64,000 bases of DNA, from assembly GCA_973895155.1 (NCBI GenBank), contig OZ316893.1, positions 14,136,001 through 14,200,000 on the forward strand, given 5' to 3'. Made by a program: the position numbers and the translations under genes. Positions within the stretch are counted from its first letter, which is position 1. The number at the start of each line of letters is the position of its first letter. This DNA is from Marsupella aquatica (taxonomy: Eukaryota; Marchantiophyta). Below are positions 32,810 through 45,547 of the stretch, piece after piece. A model generated the notes under the pieces. That model worked only from the letters and a program-made list of their open reading frames with translations, did no database searches and was not told where the DNA came from.

Positions 32810-34296
32810 CGTGGTGACGGGCAAGTCATGGTTTGGGCAACGGCGGCAGCTTTTTGCAGTTCTCCCACATCATCTCGGCGGTTTCACCTGTCTCCCACAT
32901 GTTTCTTCGACCATACAAGGGTGGTCTCCCGCATGGTCCAACAGTCACCAAAAAAACCTATACAAGCAAACCTAATGACTACCAAGCGATCGGTCAAATT
33001 TTGAATCCGAAGACATAATGCATATTGTCTTCAAATCACAGTTTTGACAACCGCAGTTGCTTTTCATGGTTCCATGGTTTCTCGGTTGACCATGCAGGGT
33101 CAACCACATGGTCCAACCGTGCAGTTTTCCTGGAGTTACAATACATAGTAGGCGTCACACAAGGACAAGTGTAGACACCACACAAGAACAAGTGTACTAG
33201 TCATTAAGAGGCGTCCTACTTGGTAAAAAAAGGTTACCTAGGGGCTCATCAGGTAAGAAAGGTTCACCAGGGGCCATCAAGCATATATCTCTTCCAACCT
33301 ATCTATCTATTGGTTTCAGTCCAAATAGTATTCAAATATGGTATACTAGTTTCATTTGGCTGCTGTTTTGGGACCTTAGTATTACCATATTGCAAGAGTA
33401 GATAGGATTCTTTGCACTATTTACTTGAATTTTGCTTGGAAGTCTTGGAAGTTCCACTTAACGCCCCCCTACATCTGGTTGCACTCCAATCCTTTACTGA
33501 AATCAAATTTGTGTGACGAGTTATGTATCGATTCACTGTGACTGACCAACCATTAGCGCCACTCTGGGGTTTCATAAGCACATAATTATGTCACTTGATT
33601 GACGATTTTGAATTTCATGACGACCTTTTTCCACTGCTTTTGGAGTTTCCCTCTTCCCACTTTCCTTTCTCTCCTGACAACTGGCAGATCTCTCTTCTAG
33701 CTTAGTCAATACACGACTATTACTGCAACTTCATCGAGGTTAACGGTAGCCCAGGGCCTCCCGTGCTCAGCAATGTGCTCTCCCCCTGACAGTACCTAAA
33801 CTGTCAGTACTTCTTTGGGCTTGTGGACCCACAAATCTCGTCTGACATTGAGATCAGTAGAACTATCAGGACCTCACGCATTGAGCAATAACAGCTATAG
33901 GCAATTCCCCAGCAATTCATGAATTTTATCACTAACATGCTCCCCACGGCAGTTTACCAGTCTCAAGGATCACAGCAGTCAGAGAATAACAAGACCAAGA
34001 CAGATTTGTCAGTCAGATCCCCACGCAAGGTATCAGAAAAGAAGGGCGAAATGAAAAACTGATTTCCGGACGAAGGGAAACTTTTAATAAGGTTAACACA
34101 ATTGACACTCACCTGAGCTCAAATTCGCAGAATTCCAAGTGGTGTAAATGGTCGTGGATATATCATGAATCGTGAATTACAGAGCTTGTGATTGACATCG
34201 CGCGTCAAAGAATTAGAGGACCAAAATGTACAGCCTATTGTTAAGTACAAGTTTTGGTGCCGGATGCTTTAACATTTTGAGGGAGATATTATTGCA
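32810..34296. other. Intergenic DNA, no gene seen
   Basis: Holds a segment (about 32990-33060) with GAAGACAT, CATATTGTCTTCA and CAACCGC similar to 50370-50425, so probably an old repeat. The last few hundred bases are likely the 3' UTR of the histidine kinase gene on the minus strand. Confidence 0.4.
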
Positions 34297-37200
34297 TCAC
34301 ATAACCTTTTGAATGATCTTTAGCAGCTGCTTGATTTCAAATGGTTTCCCGAGGTAAGCATCCATCCCATGTGACAAACAGGTGTCTTGGTAGCCCGAGA
34401 TTGCATGTGCTGTCAGACCAAGAATAGGTATCCTCGACCAACCTTGTTCAACTTCCACTTCGCGGATCTTCTGGGTCGCTTGTAGTCCATCCATCATAGG
34501 CATCTGCAATGAAACAAAAACCCATCAATATAGGCTACGCACGAACTAGACCTTCTCGCTCAGATCTCAAGCTTCTAAACTTAGAAACTCCAAATTTTGA
34601 GACATGCTAGGAGACACAAAACCACATAATTCTCAGGAATGCTAATATCTGACGAATCATGACAAGGACGCCATCCGTTATCATCTCTCCAACATTTGGT
34701 CACAGATGGCCCCTCCCAACTCAGTAACTTACTTTTCAAACTTCAGTTAACAGGAAGCAGACTGATGGGACGACTTAATTTAACTAGATCAACATCGAAG
34801 GCCTTGGTTAGATCCAGGACTACAGTGCGCTATATTTTTGGAGATATTAGACTTGGTCTGCTATCTGGTTTTAAACAAAAGGTTAAATGGGTTGTCTTCT
34901 CCATATTTCAACTTCACACTAATATTCATGGAGTTGTTTGTTCAATATAAGAAATTCATAGATATCATTGATCCAGGACGTTAGATGTTTCAGAAGCTAT
35001 CCTCAGTATTCAGATTGAAATCAAAATAGCAATCTGTTCACTAGTGCCCAGCTTTTTTGCCAACCAATATGCTTGTCTTGTAGACCCGACAATTCCAACA
35101 TACTCTACTTGCGTTTTCTTACCACTGCTCATCTCATCAACATTTGTGTCCTACCAATCCGTACTGTGCTTCCCCTCTCCTCAGTTTTTTCAGATTAATA
35201 TGTGTCCATTCCGTTGGATTCGTTCACAGTAGTCAAGGAATTAGTTTGAAGAAGTAGCTGGGGGAGGAAAGTCATCCTCATTCATTCATAGACAAACGAG
35301 ATTTACAGGGATTGTGATCACAACACACCAAATGTCAGTCACATAGTTATTGTACACAAAGAAAACAAGGGTGATTTAAAGAGCACGCCAAGAGGTGCAA
35401 GCTTACTTGAATATCCATCAAGACAAGGTCAAATGTGTCATGATGTTGTTGTATTGCGTTCAGTGCCTGGAGGCCGTCTCCGACTATTGTGACAGTATGT
35501 CCATATTTCTGAAGCTGTCGCGTTGCAACTTTCTGATTGATCATGTTGTCCTCGGCAAGTAGCACATGTAGGCTCGTTTTTCGAGGGAGCAATGTTTGCA
35601 GCTGTTGTCCCTGTATGGGAAGATCTCTGACAGCATCCGAGGCCTCATCGTGTATGGGTTCTCCAGAGATTACCCCAGATGACGCAGAGTCGCCTGACTG
35701 AGCACTCCTAGTAGCTTCACTGCTGGAATCCATGCTAGTAGGCATTGCCCTCTTGTCAAGAATCCCTAACTCTAAGTCAGGGTAACTGGTATCCTGTGTC
35801 TTGGTGAAACTTTTGGGAGCTGCTGATGAACTTTCGACGTATCTAGCGCCTGAATGATCTATTAAACTACTCTCAGACTGTAATGGCTGGGAGGTATACT
35901 CTTTTCCTACGTCTAAATCATCTAAACCTACGACTGTTTGAGGCAGACTCCGTTTTACATTTGCAGAATTCCGACTCCTCAATTCATTCTCTCCTTTGAG
36001 AACCGTTGGAGACTCGGAGTGCTTTCTATCAGGACTCCTTATCAAATTCTCAATCTCATAACTTGGTCCTGGCTTCGCAGCATTTCCAAGGCTCTCGCTT
36101 ATCATACAGCCTATTCTTCTATCGGCCTCGGAAAAGGCTTTTGGTGGCGACCGCGTCAAATTGGCGTCCTCCGAAATAATTTTATCGAGTCTATTTCTAT
36201 CGGTTTGAAGAAGAGGTTCTACATCACCAGACTGAGTTGACGTAAACTTCAAGTTTTTCATAAGCGTGTTGAGAGAATGCGCTCTCCTGCCTTTACCTGA
36301 TCACATTCCCAGCATCCAAACAAACCATTTTAAGAGCCGTATTTTCTCCGTTCGATAAACACACTTTGCAGAAGTTGCGAGTCGAAAGGAAGCAAAGTCT
36401 TGTATATTATGAAAAAGCTTAAAATGCGAATGATAGAGCCCAGCATGGTCAGCGGCATAAAACCAACCTATCGTGGGCTGTGGGGGTGTGCTCCTTTTCA
36501 ACCTCGGAGGCTTGTCAATGAAAGTCATCAATGGGTGGAAAACTGCGACAGAAGCGTGAGCGCTCCTACTCAGACTGCCTTTCCCGACCTCGCTGCTGTC
36601 CACGCGACAAAATGGGACAACGAAAGAAAACATGCTACCTTTCCCAACCTCACTTTCGACCCATATTTTTCCGCCCAAGAGCTCTACAAATCTGCAATGA
36701 CCATCACATGCAGTTTTGACGAGATCAGCATTTCGCGTTAGAACAAAAGACATCAACCACCTCGCAATCATAAAACGCATCCAACCAGGCTCAGTAGTAG
36801 TACCTTTGAACAATAGAAAGGCCCAGTCCAGTACCACCGTAGAGACGAGATGTGGATGGATCAGCCTGAGTGAACGGATTAAACATGTCACGAACAATTT
36901 CTTTACTTAAACCGATTCCTGTATCGCGAATTTCAAAGAGGACATATTCTCTGTCTTTCTGCTCCACGCCCCGCGCCTCTGTAATTTGCTGCTCCAGGAC
37001 CCCGGACACTGTATCTGATTTGTAACTGGAGCGCTTGGAGGAAGAATAGCTGTCAGTTAGCTGTGTGTCGAACATGTTGATGTCATTTGCTGTCACACTG
37101 TCTTCAACAGTCTCCGCTTTGACAACCGAACTTGGCCAACTGGCCCAACTTCGGAGCCTCGCCGGGAAAGAGGGTGATTTTTTAGGTGACTTTGGAAGTA

Positions 37201-39858
37201 ATTCCTTTCTCACACTCAAAACGTGAGAAAACGAAGAGTCAAAGCCGGCATGAAGACTGATGTGTACCTTTACAGATCCTTCGTGAGTGAACTTCAAGGC
37301 ATTCCCAACTGCATGAAGACAGACGTTCAATTTCCATCCACATTACTGACGGAGTAATTTATTTCCAGATTGGTTCACTATTAACACGAACTACACATCA
37401 CTTTCTATGCTTTCGTCTATATGTTCCTAAACTGGGATTTCAGGAATCGCAACTACAGCCACAAGCAAAAACTTGCAAAACCCTAAGATCGGAATACGCT
37501 TTTGCTTCCATGCACTCGTTTGCAAGAATTTCTCACCGAGATTGAGTAAGCATTGTTGTAATTTTCCGGGATCCCCAGCAATCAGAGTAGGGACATCAAC
37601 GTCCACCTTCCACAGTAACTGAAGCCCACGTTCTTTAGCACGTACTTGCAACATTCGCAGAGTACCGCTCACCACCTTACGTATGCTGAATGGGACATTC
37701 TCTACGTCGAGGCGGCCAGCCTCAATCTTTGCTAAGTCCAGAATACTATTGATGATGTGGAGAAGCAGATCTGCACAGTCCTTTATTGACAGTAAGTTCT
37801 CCAACTGATCTGCTGATAGCTCAGTTTGGAGTAGCAGAGCTGTTAATCCTAAAATACCATGAATCGGAGTTCTGCAGCATTACCCACCAAAACAATCCCC
37901 ACATCAGAAATAGGGTAACGATCGTAAAGCATGGCAATCGTCCCCATGGATTCGATGGAAAGAGCGGAAATGAAGTGGAAGTAAAGGACAGCAACAGTCC
38001 GGAAGCAACAAATCTGAGGAAATTGGCAACACTCCCTCCAACTCTTCTGATCGGAGAAAGCTCGAAAACACCATTTCAATCACAATGCAATAGTCACGAA
38101 AAGTGGAGAGTACACTACGATGAGGAGTCTCACTCTACGTCGATTGGCAACCGAAAGACAGTACTAATGGAAAAATTCGATTACCCCAACGAACCCCTCC
38201 CTGACCCCATCCACTTTTGGATAGCTTGTCTATGGCTTCTGAAGGTTCACTTTCTACTGTGCCAATATTGTACTCTGTCCCATGCCCATTGGTCTGGCAT
38301 CCTTGACTATGAATCTAAACTTTCAAAAGGCCTGATCGGCTCCTCCATCGCCAGCACCAACGCCACGAATGCCGCGACAACCATCTTTCGAGGGTAACTA
38401 TAGAAGTAGGTAAGAAGCCAAATGCACGTTATTGTGAGCCACCACTCTTGAAAAGAATGCAACCCTGACTTGTTAATTTGCTAAGTTAGTGGGTGCTGGA
38501 AAGAAATCAGCAAACCTTATTTCATGACTCATGTTTGCTAGAAAATCCGACTTCGCAAGGTTTGCCTTCTCCGCGTGTGCCTGTGAAATTTGCAACTCCT
38601 TGTTCGCCTTGATAAGCTCCTGAGTTCGTTTGCTCACCGCGACTTCCAGTCTCTGATTCAAATTATGAAGATCCTTGGCCAGTTGCTTTTTTTCTCTCAC
38701 CGCACCAGCGAGCGATATGGATACCAGTCCGATGACGGACATGTAAAGCTCAATTTGCAAAATGAGCTTGGGCGACGACTGCTCCGAGCTCCCGGACGTG
38801 TAATACAGCGCACTAGACTTGTAATGCAAAGTTCCCCATGACCCGAAGAACGCGACTGCAGCAACCACTAGCGTCCAGCCAAACCGATTGAAACGGAAGA
38901 CTGAGAATATCAAGAGGGGGTAGAGCAAGTAGGGAAGGGGACGGATAACAGTAGTGAATGGGAGGGAGAAGATCACGAGTCCCAGCACGACAACCGTGCT
39001 GAGCACAAGTAGCAAGCATTCGAGGACCTTCCTCGGCCTGAAAAGACGAGAGGATCGGGGCATGTAAGCAAAGGCATGGATCAGCGCCGGAGCTACGGTG
39101 AGAAGGGCAGCAAACACGCCCAGCCACCTCGTGCTCCACAACCGAGCAAAGGCAGACCATTCAATGAGCTCCGTCGTGCACTCCAGAACTGCAATTAAAG
39201 TCTCGAATCCGCACGAGACCAAGAAAGTGATCGCAACATATTGAACAGCCTCGTGAACTGAGTCAATGGTGGGCACATTTTTCCTTGCTGTGCGACATAG
39301 TTTCCGTCTCAAAAAGTCAGCTGCAATCTGCACCTCCAGCATTTCGAATAAACTTACGATCGCGAGATAGAGGAGCTGAACATCCAGCACATGTTCTCCA
39401 TTGCGAGCTGAAAAGTAGATCTCCCCGGCAGTAAAAGCTGCGAAATTCGGCAGAGCTGCAGATCCTCGCCATTTGCAAGCGAAGGAGAGTCCAACAGCAA
39501 TACCGACTTGGATGGGGAAGATGGTGGTGCTGTGGCGACGATTCCGAACGGCCGTCGTCGAGGCCTCGAAGATGAGAATCTCAGCCGCGAACACTCCTAA
39601 AAAAATTATCATACTAATCCAAAGCAAGGACGCCATCGGACGTTCGGCCCACAGGATATTCTTCCATTCCGAGCACCACACCCACATATGATGCCGGGAA
39701 GGTAAAACCGTTGGTCTGCATGATTCTTCGTCGTCGCTGCCGCTACTAGTCCCCTCGTGACTGCAGGGACGACGCCCAGCGTCCTCGCCATCGCTACCAT
39801 GACCATAACCACTCATTGATGTCCGATAACCACTCATTGATGTCCGTTGCTGTTCCAT
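34297..39858 (-). CDS. Hybrid histidine kinase with MASE1 membrane sensor, six exons
   Basis: Exons, 5' to 3': 39858-38516, 37871-37537, 37308-36804, 36691-36503, 36286-35407, 34503-34297; all GT-AG, phases join into 1152 residues. The exon 4/5 junction is the least certain. Residues 70-385 form about ten membrane helices with MASE1 features ([33 protein letters not shown]); a coiled coil follows, then the H box NMSHEIRTP (His445, split by intron 1), LVGNALKF (N562), DTGIGL (688-693), NPFTQAD and GGTGLGL (717-723). A Ser-rich linker leads to a receiver (about 1030-1149): Glu1036/Asp1037, phospho-acceptor Asp1082, Thr1115, Lys1137. All catalytic residues are present, so autophosphorylation on His445 and transfer to Asp1082 are expected. 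Oddities: a ~95-residue Ser-rich insert (about 582-678) within the ATPase domain. The ligand is unknown; no CHASE, PAS or HPt domain was seen. Confidence 0.9.
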
Positions 39859-41640
39859 TGGTGAAGGAGTTTCAGTTTCATAAGCTACAATCTATGTGAG
39901 GTGACGTTATGTCCAGAGGCATGAAATGCCGTAGTCCTTCACGGTATGAATGGCGTAAAGACGTCGTTCCCGGCTCCTTCCTTGCAACCTGTATTGCTCT
40001 ACAGCTAATCATCGCGCTTGACATCTTTACAATTGCAATTCCGAGTATCAGTTCATGCAATATCCACTCGGTCGCTCACAACTCCACTCGTGACCACTCA
40101 CTTTACCTCTAGGCCGTCTGTTGTCAACTCACTTTGCTCAACGGCATGCCCGTCTAGTGCGATTATCTCAGCTACACATCGCTCCTCCATTTCACCGTAC
40201 TTTTGAAAGTCTTCTCTGGACCCACAATCTCACACTTCACTGGAAATTGCATCCGGTTGCTGAAAACATCCAGGCCACCCTCGGTCATTCTTCACATCCC
40301 ACTCTTGTGCACTTGTAAAAGCCAAACCTTTCAATTCAGCTACTCTCGTGCTCCCATCTTGCCCTTGGTACCCTTTCGGACTCCTTCAATGAATCTACGG
40401 GACCCACCGACTTCAGAAATCTGATGGAGATTGGAGTAGTTCGCTTTTACAACCCCCGGATATACGTTACTCCTCCCCCAAATTGATTCGTGTGGCTGCT
40501 CCCCGACGAATGATTTATCTGTCCACCGTACCGGCCCGTCGGAAAACCAAATTTCTCTCCATTGCATTCAGCGATGATCATCCATGAAATTTACCCCTCC
40601 GTCATTCAATCAATCAGCTCTCTCCCTCGCACATGACCTCAGTTCCCACCTGTACAATCAATCTCTAGAGCAAGCAATCTCACCTTAGTATTCCAGCCTC
40701 CAAATTCCTCCAGCGCCTGGCTCCCTCGGGACCCGTTGCAACCTCCTCGAGTTCTCATGCGCCTGATCTACTCCCTTGCGCTCCTGCCCACCTCGACTGT
40801 GTCGGCCTTGTTGCTATGGTCTAGTCAACAAAAATCCAATCGCGCTACTGCCGCCGCATCAGTCTGCTCGCCCCACTCGCCCTGCAGTCGTCATCAGCCG
40901 ACCGGTATCTCATCATTCGGCAATCTCCCCGATCCTATCTCGTCGAGCTACAAGCCATCAGCCTACACAACTCACTCCACTTGCTCATGAACGGCAAAGC
41001 TTTCACACGAGTAAGCATCCGCGTTCTCTCCAGACGCAGGCAAGAGGCGGAAAAAGGAATGCGGAGCCGCAGACGGGCATGTATAGGAGGAACCCTTCAG
41101 CGTGAAGGGCGCGAGGGAGCAAAAAGGTGACCTCCATTGAGCAATCGAACGAGAAAATGCCTTGATTCCCAAACCCCAGCCCAGCCACCTACTAAGAACC
41201 GAACCCGGCCAGATTGACGATCACCCAAGCCCACCATAACAGTAGCGATGTCGTGGATCGGATCTGCCGAGAAAAAAAGAAGAATCCGATCAGAGTCGAG
41301 CAAAGTCATCAGTGATGACCAGAGCACAGCAGAGCAGACAAGAATTGCACAGGCCCGACAGCAGAAACGCATGCGAGTAGCGTCCTGACGAGGCCCAGAG
41401 AGACCAGATCACCAGAGAGAGGGAGAGCAGCTGAACGAAGATCGAATCAAATTGGAGCTCCGATATAAAGGAAGGTCTGGTCTACTAGATCCCCGATCTT
41501 CGTCGCGGACACACGTCGGCCGTGTGCGGCTGAGCCTTATTATTATTATTGCAACACAAGCTTCCTCCGCGTCAGCAATTGCTGGACTCCATGACTGCCT
41601 CCATGCTTCGTTGCAGGCGCCTCCTAAAGTGGCCCTAGGG
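39859..41640. promoter_or_regulatory. Upstream region of the histidine kinase gene
   Basis: About 1.8 kb of pyrimidine-rich, less AT-rich sequence before the minus-strand start codon, probably promoter and leader. A GA-rich tract (AGAGAGAGGGAGAGCAG, about 41411-41428) resembles plant GAGA-type promoter elements. Several short frames run through the CT-rich part, but none shows a domain. Confidence 0.4.
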
Positions 41641-41728
41641 GAGTACTTTTAATTCTTTTGGACAACGCTTTGGGGAGTACGTTTTTCTTTTGCCTGGGAC
41701 AACACTTTCATAGGGTACTATTGTCTTC

Positions 41729-41761
41729 CTCCCCCCGCCCCCCAACCCCCCGCCCCCCAAC
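41729..41761 (-). repeat. C-rich direct repeat, G-quadruplex motif on the minus strand
   Basis: CCCCCCGCCCCCCAACCCCC followed by CGCCCCCC is a near-perfect two-copy repeat. The complement has at least four runs of five or more G with one- to two-base loops, enough for a stable G-quadruplex. Confidence 0.8.
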
Positions 41762-41792
41762 AGAGACTCATTGAATAGTGGGGCCATGAGTC

Positions 41793-41871
41793 AGGGCTAT
41801 TCAAATAGTGGGCCAGGTTTTGTGAATAAGGTAATTCAAATAGTGGGCCAGGTTTTGTGAATAAGATAATA
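41793..41871. repeat. Two-copy tandem repeat, ~37 bp
   Basis: ATTCAAATAGTGGGCCAGGT followed by TTTGTGAATAAG occurs twice back to back, with only one or two differences. Confidence 0.85.
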
Positions 41872-43982
41872 TCCTGGTTAGAGGATATGGTCAGATATAT
41901 GGTCAGATATAATGACCTAAAAACGACGACAGTAGCCCAAGTTGTTTTGAGTGCATTATTCTCATAATGTCTGTACTCAAAAATTTGAGTGATTTTTTGG
42001 TAACACAACAAAAAATGAATCTTTGAACAGAAAATCCAAGTGAAAGGGTCATCAAAGACATGAAAGTAATTAAAAAAAAAACAACTCTTGTGATCTGTGA
42101 TACAATTTATAATATTGTTTTATAAAATAACATTACATTTGGATTTTACCTTTCCTACATTTATGATGTTTTGCATAATCCCTCCTCAAAAGAAGGGAGG
42201 GTATATGAGAAATCAATGCACTAAAAAATACAAAGTCACAATGCCAAAGGTTTCTATATTAGACTATTGACTCTTTGTCTTGGTTTTTTAATAGCCCCAG
42301 TAGTGTTACAGTTTGGGAGTTATGCCCAAATTTGGCACTGGGAAATGAATTTAGAGTGTAAGCAAACTGATATGTGTTAGAGAGCATTGTTTGGGTTTAA
42401 GCTTCTTCTACTTCCCAGCAATATTTCATCCCTAGAAGGAATGTGTTTTCAAATCAAACACTTGAAGTATACAAGGGGAGAGCACAAAATGTAATATAAA
42501 ACTAGACCATTCCAATTCCCAGTTTTATGAGGCTCAGAGTATAGTTTGGGGAAAAACTCAAACACAACACCCAAATGGAACACAGCGCCCAGGCATAGTG
42601 TTCTAGTGACGTTGTGTTCAATTTGAAAATACTTTCTCTTCTGGTGACCAAATATTTTGCATTTTCGCACAATGCCATGGCTTTGTTTTAGGGTGAAGAT
42701 GGTAGCCAAATCTTCCTGAGTATTGTCAATATTTGATAAAAGTGTTCTGGAGCATAGTGAGGTGAGTATTGTCAATATTTAATAGGATTGTTGTGGAGCA
42801 TAATGAAATGAGGCGATCAGGAATTAATCAGATACTGCGGTCTACCTGGCAATTAGATTTCGATGAGTGTGCAAGCTCTGCCGAGAGTGATGTTGGGCAT
42901 GTACGCAATGACAACTCTAGGCTCATCTCATGGCTCGGATAAAATTACCTTAGACTCATTGAGGTATACAATGGTGAACCAATGATATGACATTCATACT
43001 AAGAAATTCTGCCAAATAAGATATGCTATTTCACATGCACGGTACGTTGTACTATGAAATGGGTATTATAGGTTATCTGGGAGTACTTTTTATGGGACCC
43101 CTACATAAGTCATGCCTGATTTGGAAAAAAGACGTACTGAACCAAAAAAAAGCACCAATTTGTTGGAATAAAAAATACTTACGGAAATCAAAATAGACCA
43201 ACTTTTTTTTGAAAGTTATGCAAAACTTTGTACCTTAGTTTCTTAACTGAAGTCAATGCTAAGTTGAGTCCATTTGGCTCACTAAACCGCCATACAAACC
43301 AAATGGATTGACAATTTGGCCGTTAAAAGAGTGGATTTAGTGTGTTAGGCTCTGTTCTATCTAGGCCTCTTACCATAATTCTGGTCCAATGCCTGGCCCA
43401 ATCTTAGTGTAAGCAGATAGGGTCTTAGCCATGACTTCCATATGGTTACTTGAGGTATATAGTACTGGTCCACTTTTGGGACACAGCAGATTTATAACTT
43501 TAGAGAGTCTTGGCTTTAAAGCAGCTCTACAATACATTGCTTGGAGGAGTGAATTATGCAATGATCCATCAGTGCAGGCATATTAAGGCTCACAAATTTC
43601 TGGCAAATCTTTGTCTGGCCAGAAATCATGGCCTTTTAGCTTCTATTTCTTCAAGCACACAGCACCTATATTTCAGCAATTTTACCTTTTTTGGTTCTTC
43701 CCAAACACACTCAAGGTTTTCAGTAAGTTAATGTTCTGAGCAGACACATGAATTGTGGTCCCTAACGTCCCCTCAAATTTTGGCTAAACCCTCTAACCAG
43801 GATGTTACCATGTTCAAAAGTCCAGTGCTATGAAGCTAAGGTTAGAAAAGGTGAATGGAGATTGGCCTTGCTTGGCATTGCATGCACCTTGAGGACAGCC
43901 CCCTACAACAGTGGAAGTCCAGATTTCTTTTGAAAAGGTCCAGATTCCTAAATACAGCTAACTCGTGCTCGTGCTATACCAA
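41872..43982. other. AT-rich intergenic DNA with a small duplication
   Basis: No gene recognised. Contains a two-copy ~50-bp tandem repeat at about 42718-42812 (GAGTATTGTCAATATTT, GGAGCATARTGARRTGAG). Short spurious frames only. Confidence 0.5.
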
Positions 43983-44029
43983 CTTTTGTTTGTTCATTTG
44001 TACTCTGTTTGGTCCCTTTGTATATAAAA
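43983..44029. repeat. 47-bp perfect direct repeat, left copy
   Basis: Starts CTTTTGTTTGTTCATTTGTA and ends CCCTTTGTATATAAAA. It is identical to 45367-45413 and brackets the reverse-transcriptase fragment. The left copy also forms a palindrome with the sequence just inside: TGTTTGGTCCCTTT, 7-base loop, AAAGGGACCAAACA. Confidence 0.95.
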
Positions 44030-45366
44030 GGGACCAAACAAGCCAGAGAGAACCTGAGCAGTCGCATCTCGCACAGCGTCGTGAACAATAATGGTTTCAC
44101 CTCCCAAACTGCACCGAAAAAGATGGACACCTGTGGCATCACAAGGCTTCCCACAAGTGCAAGAAGGAGGTAAACCTACAAGAAGTGGGTGGGGCAGCCC
44201 CAGACGAAGATGCATGGCTGTGGAGAACTCCGTTGAAGACATCCGCAAATGAGGAATGATTGGATTGGCCTGAAGCCATCTACCTGCGCCCTTCCCTCCG
44301 GAAGAAAGAATCCGAGCTCGGTCCGTGTCAAGTGCCTCGGAGAGGATGCTGGAAAGGGTGAAAGTGTGCATACGCCCAGCGAGGTCTGCCTGAAGACGAA
44401 CAGGATCCAAGGATAAAAACTCCTGGAAAGAAGGTAACGCGGCGCGAACGGCATCTGGTAATGAGGACCGCGCTGCGCGCAAATGAACCTGAAATGGGAG
44501 GGAACCCTCCTCTACCTCCATGAGAGATGAAAGTAAAAAAGGGCGATCCTCAATAAGAAAACGATCGGCCATCAACGAGAAGACGGCCGCCCATGCACCC
44601 AAAAAGGCCAAAGGTGCAAGGCTCTCAATGGAAGTAAGCCCAAAACCACCCTGCGAAATAGGAAGACTGAGTTGGCGATGAAGCCACGGAGATGAGAGCA
44701 ACGTACCCGGACCTAAAAGAGAGGCCAGGGTCTGACGAATGGAGACATCAAATGCTCGAAGGTGGAGACAAAGATCCTCAGTAGGGGGATGCGTCCTAGC
44801 CAGATAAGACGCGCGAGGGTGGATGCATCTCAACAACATCCCAAATGCTGCCTGAGAATCTGCTAACTTAGGGAGCATAGGAGTATGGGCTAAGGCAGCC
44901 TGTATAGAGTCAGCGATGAAAGATGAGCAAAAGGAGGCGGTACCGACTGGGGAGCCAAGGACCCGAAGACCATCGGTTGGACGTAAGAACCCTGGGGGAA
45001 GCACAAGATCAGAGGGTAACCCAGCTGGACTCCATGCACGACTCTTCACAGGCTGAACTCGTAAACCGAGGCCCATCAAATGGGTGGAAAGAGTGGCGAG
45101 GGCAGAAGTAACCGCGGCAGGAGGACCAATGATGTGGGTGTCATCTGAAAGGGAGGGGAAGATACACTGGGGGTGGGCCATGGCAGCTTCCCGTAAAGCT
45201 GTAAAATGGGCAATGGCAAAAAGAGGCCCACCCAAAGGGTCACCTTGACGTGTACCTTCTGCAGAGGAAAGAGTGGTATACACACCAGTAGAGGAGTGAT
45301 GACTATAGAAGAGTGGGCCTCGAGTCCATAAAAACAATGGACAAAGGGGATCAGGGACTGGACCCT
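44030..45366 (-). mobile_element. Non-LTR retrotransposon fragment (C-terminal reverse transcriptase)
   Basis: One open minus-strand frame (45337 to 43994) covers the piece. It has the reverse-transcriptase fingers/palm motifs EGTRQGDPLGGPLFA and, for the catalytic Asp pair, PSLSDDTHIIGP. A long thumb/linker region follows, then a zinc-knuckle-like C-terminus CTCGKPCDATGVHLFRCSLG typical of several LINE families. The 5' part (endonuclease, ORF1 and early RT blocks) is missing, as in 5'-truncated LINE insertions. The last ten codons read into the flanking 47-bp repeat. The lack of stops over 1.3 kb suggests a fairly young copy. No poly-A tail is visible at the 44030 end. Confidence 0.85.
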
Positions 45367-45413
45367 CTTTTGTTTGTTCATTTGTACTCTGTTTGGTCCC
45401 TTTGTATATAAAA
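45367..45413. repeat. 47-bp perfect direct repeat, right copy
   Basis: Identical to 43983-44029 over all 47 bases. If the enclosed fragment is a retrotransposed insert, this pair is its target-site duplication, which is long for a LINE. Confidence 0.95.
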
Positions 45414-45519
45414 AGTGTATATATTTACTTTTCCTCCAAAAATAGTCTTTGTTTGAACAAAAGAATTGTCTGCAAGTGCTTCTAAATTAAATTTTTAGAA
45501 GGTACAAGGTACAGTTAAA

Positions 45520-45547
45520 GAGAAGAAGAAGAAGAAGAAGAAGAAGG
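45520..45547. repeat. (GAA)n microsatellite
   Basis: An uninterrupted run of AGAAGAAGAAGAAG type of about 27 bases. Confidence 0.95.

Noticed and set aside
32495-33004. Overlapping Pro/Arg-rich frames in the GC patch
   Set aside because: Present in all frames of both strands because the patch is GC-rich and palindromic; no domain.
36400-36741. Plus-strand frames over the kinase gene
   Set aside because: Antisense of kinase exon 4 and its intron; no independent signal.
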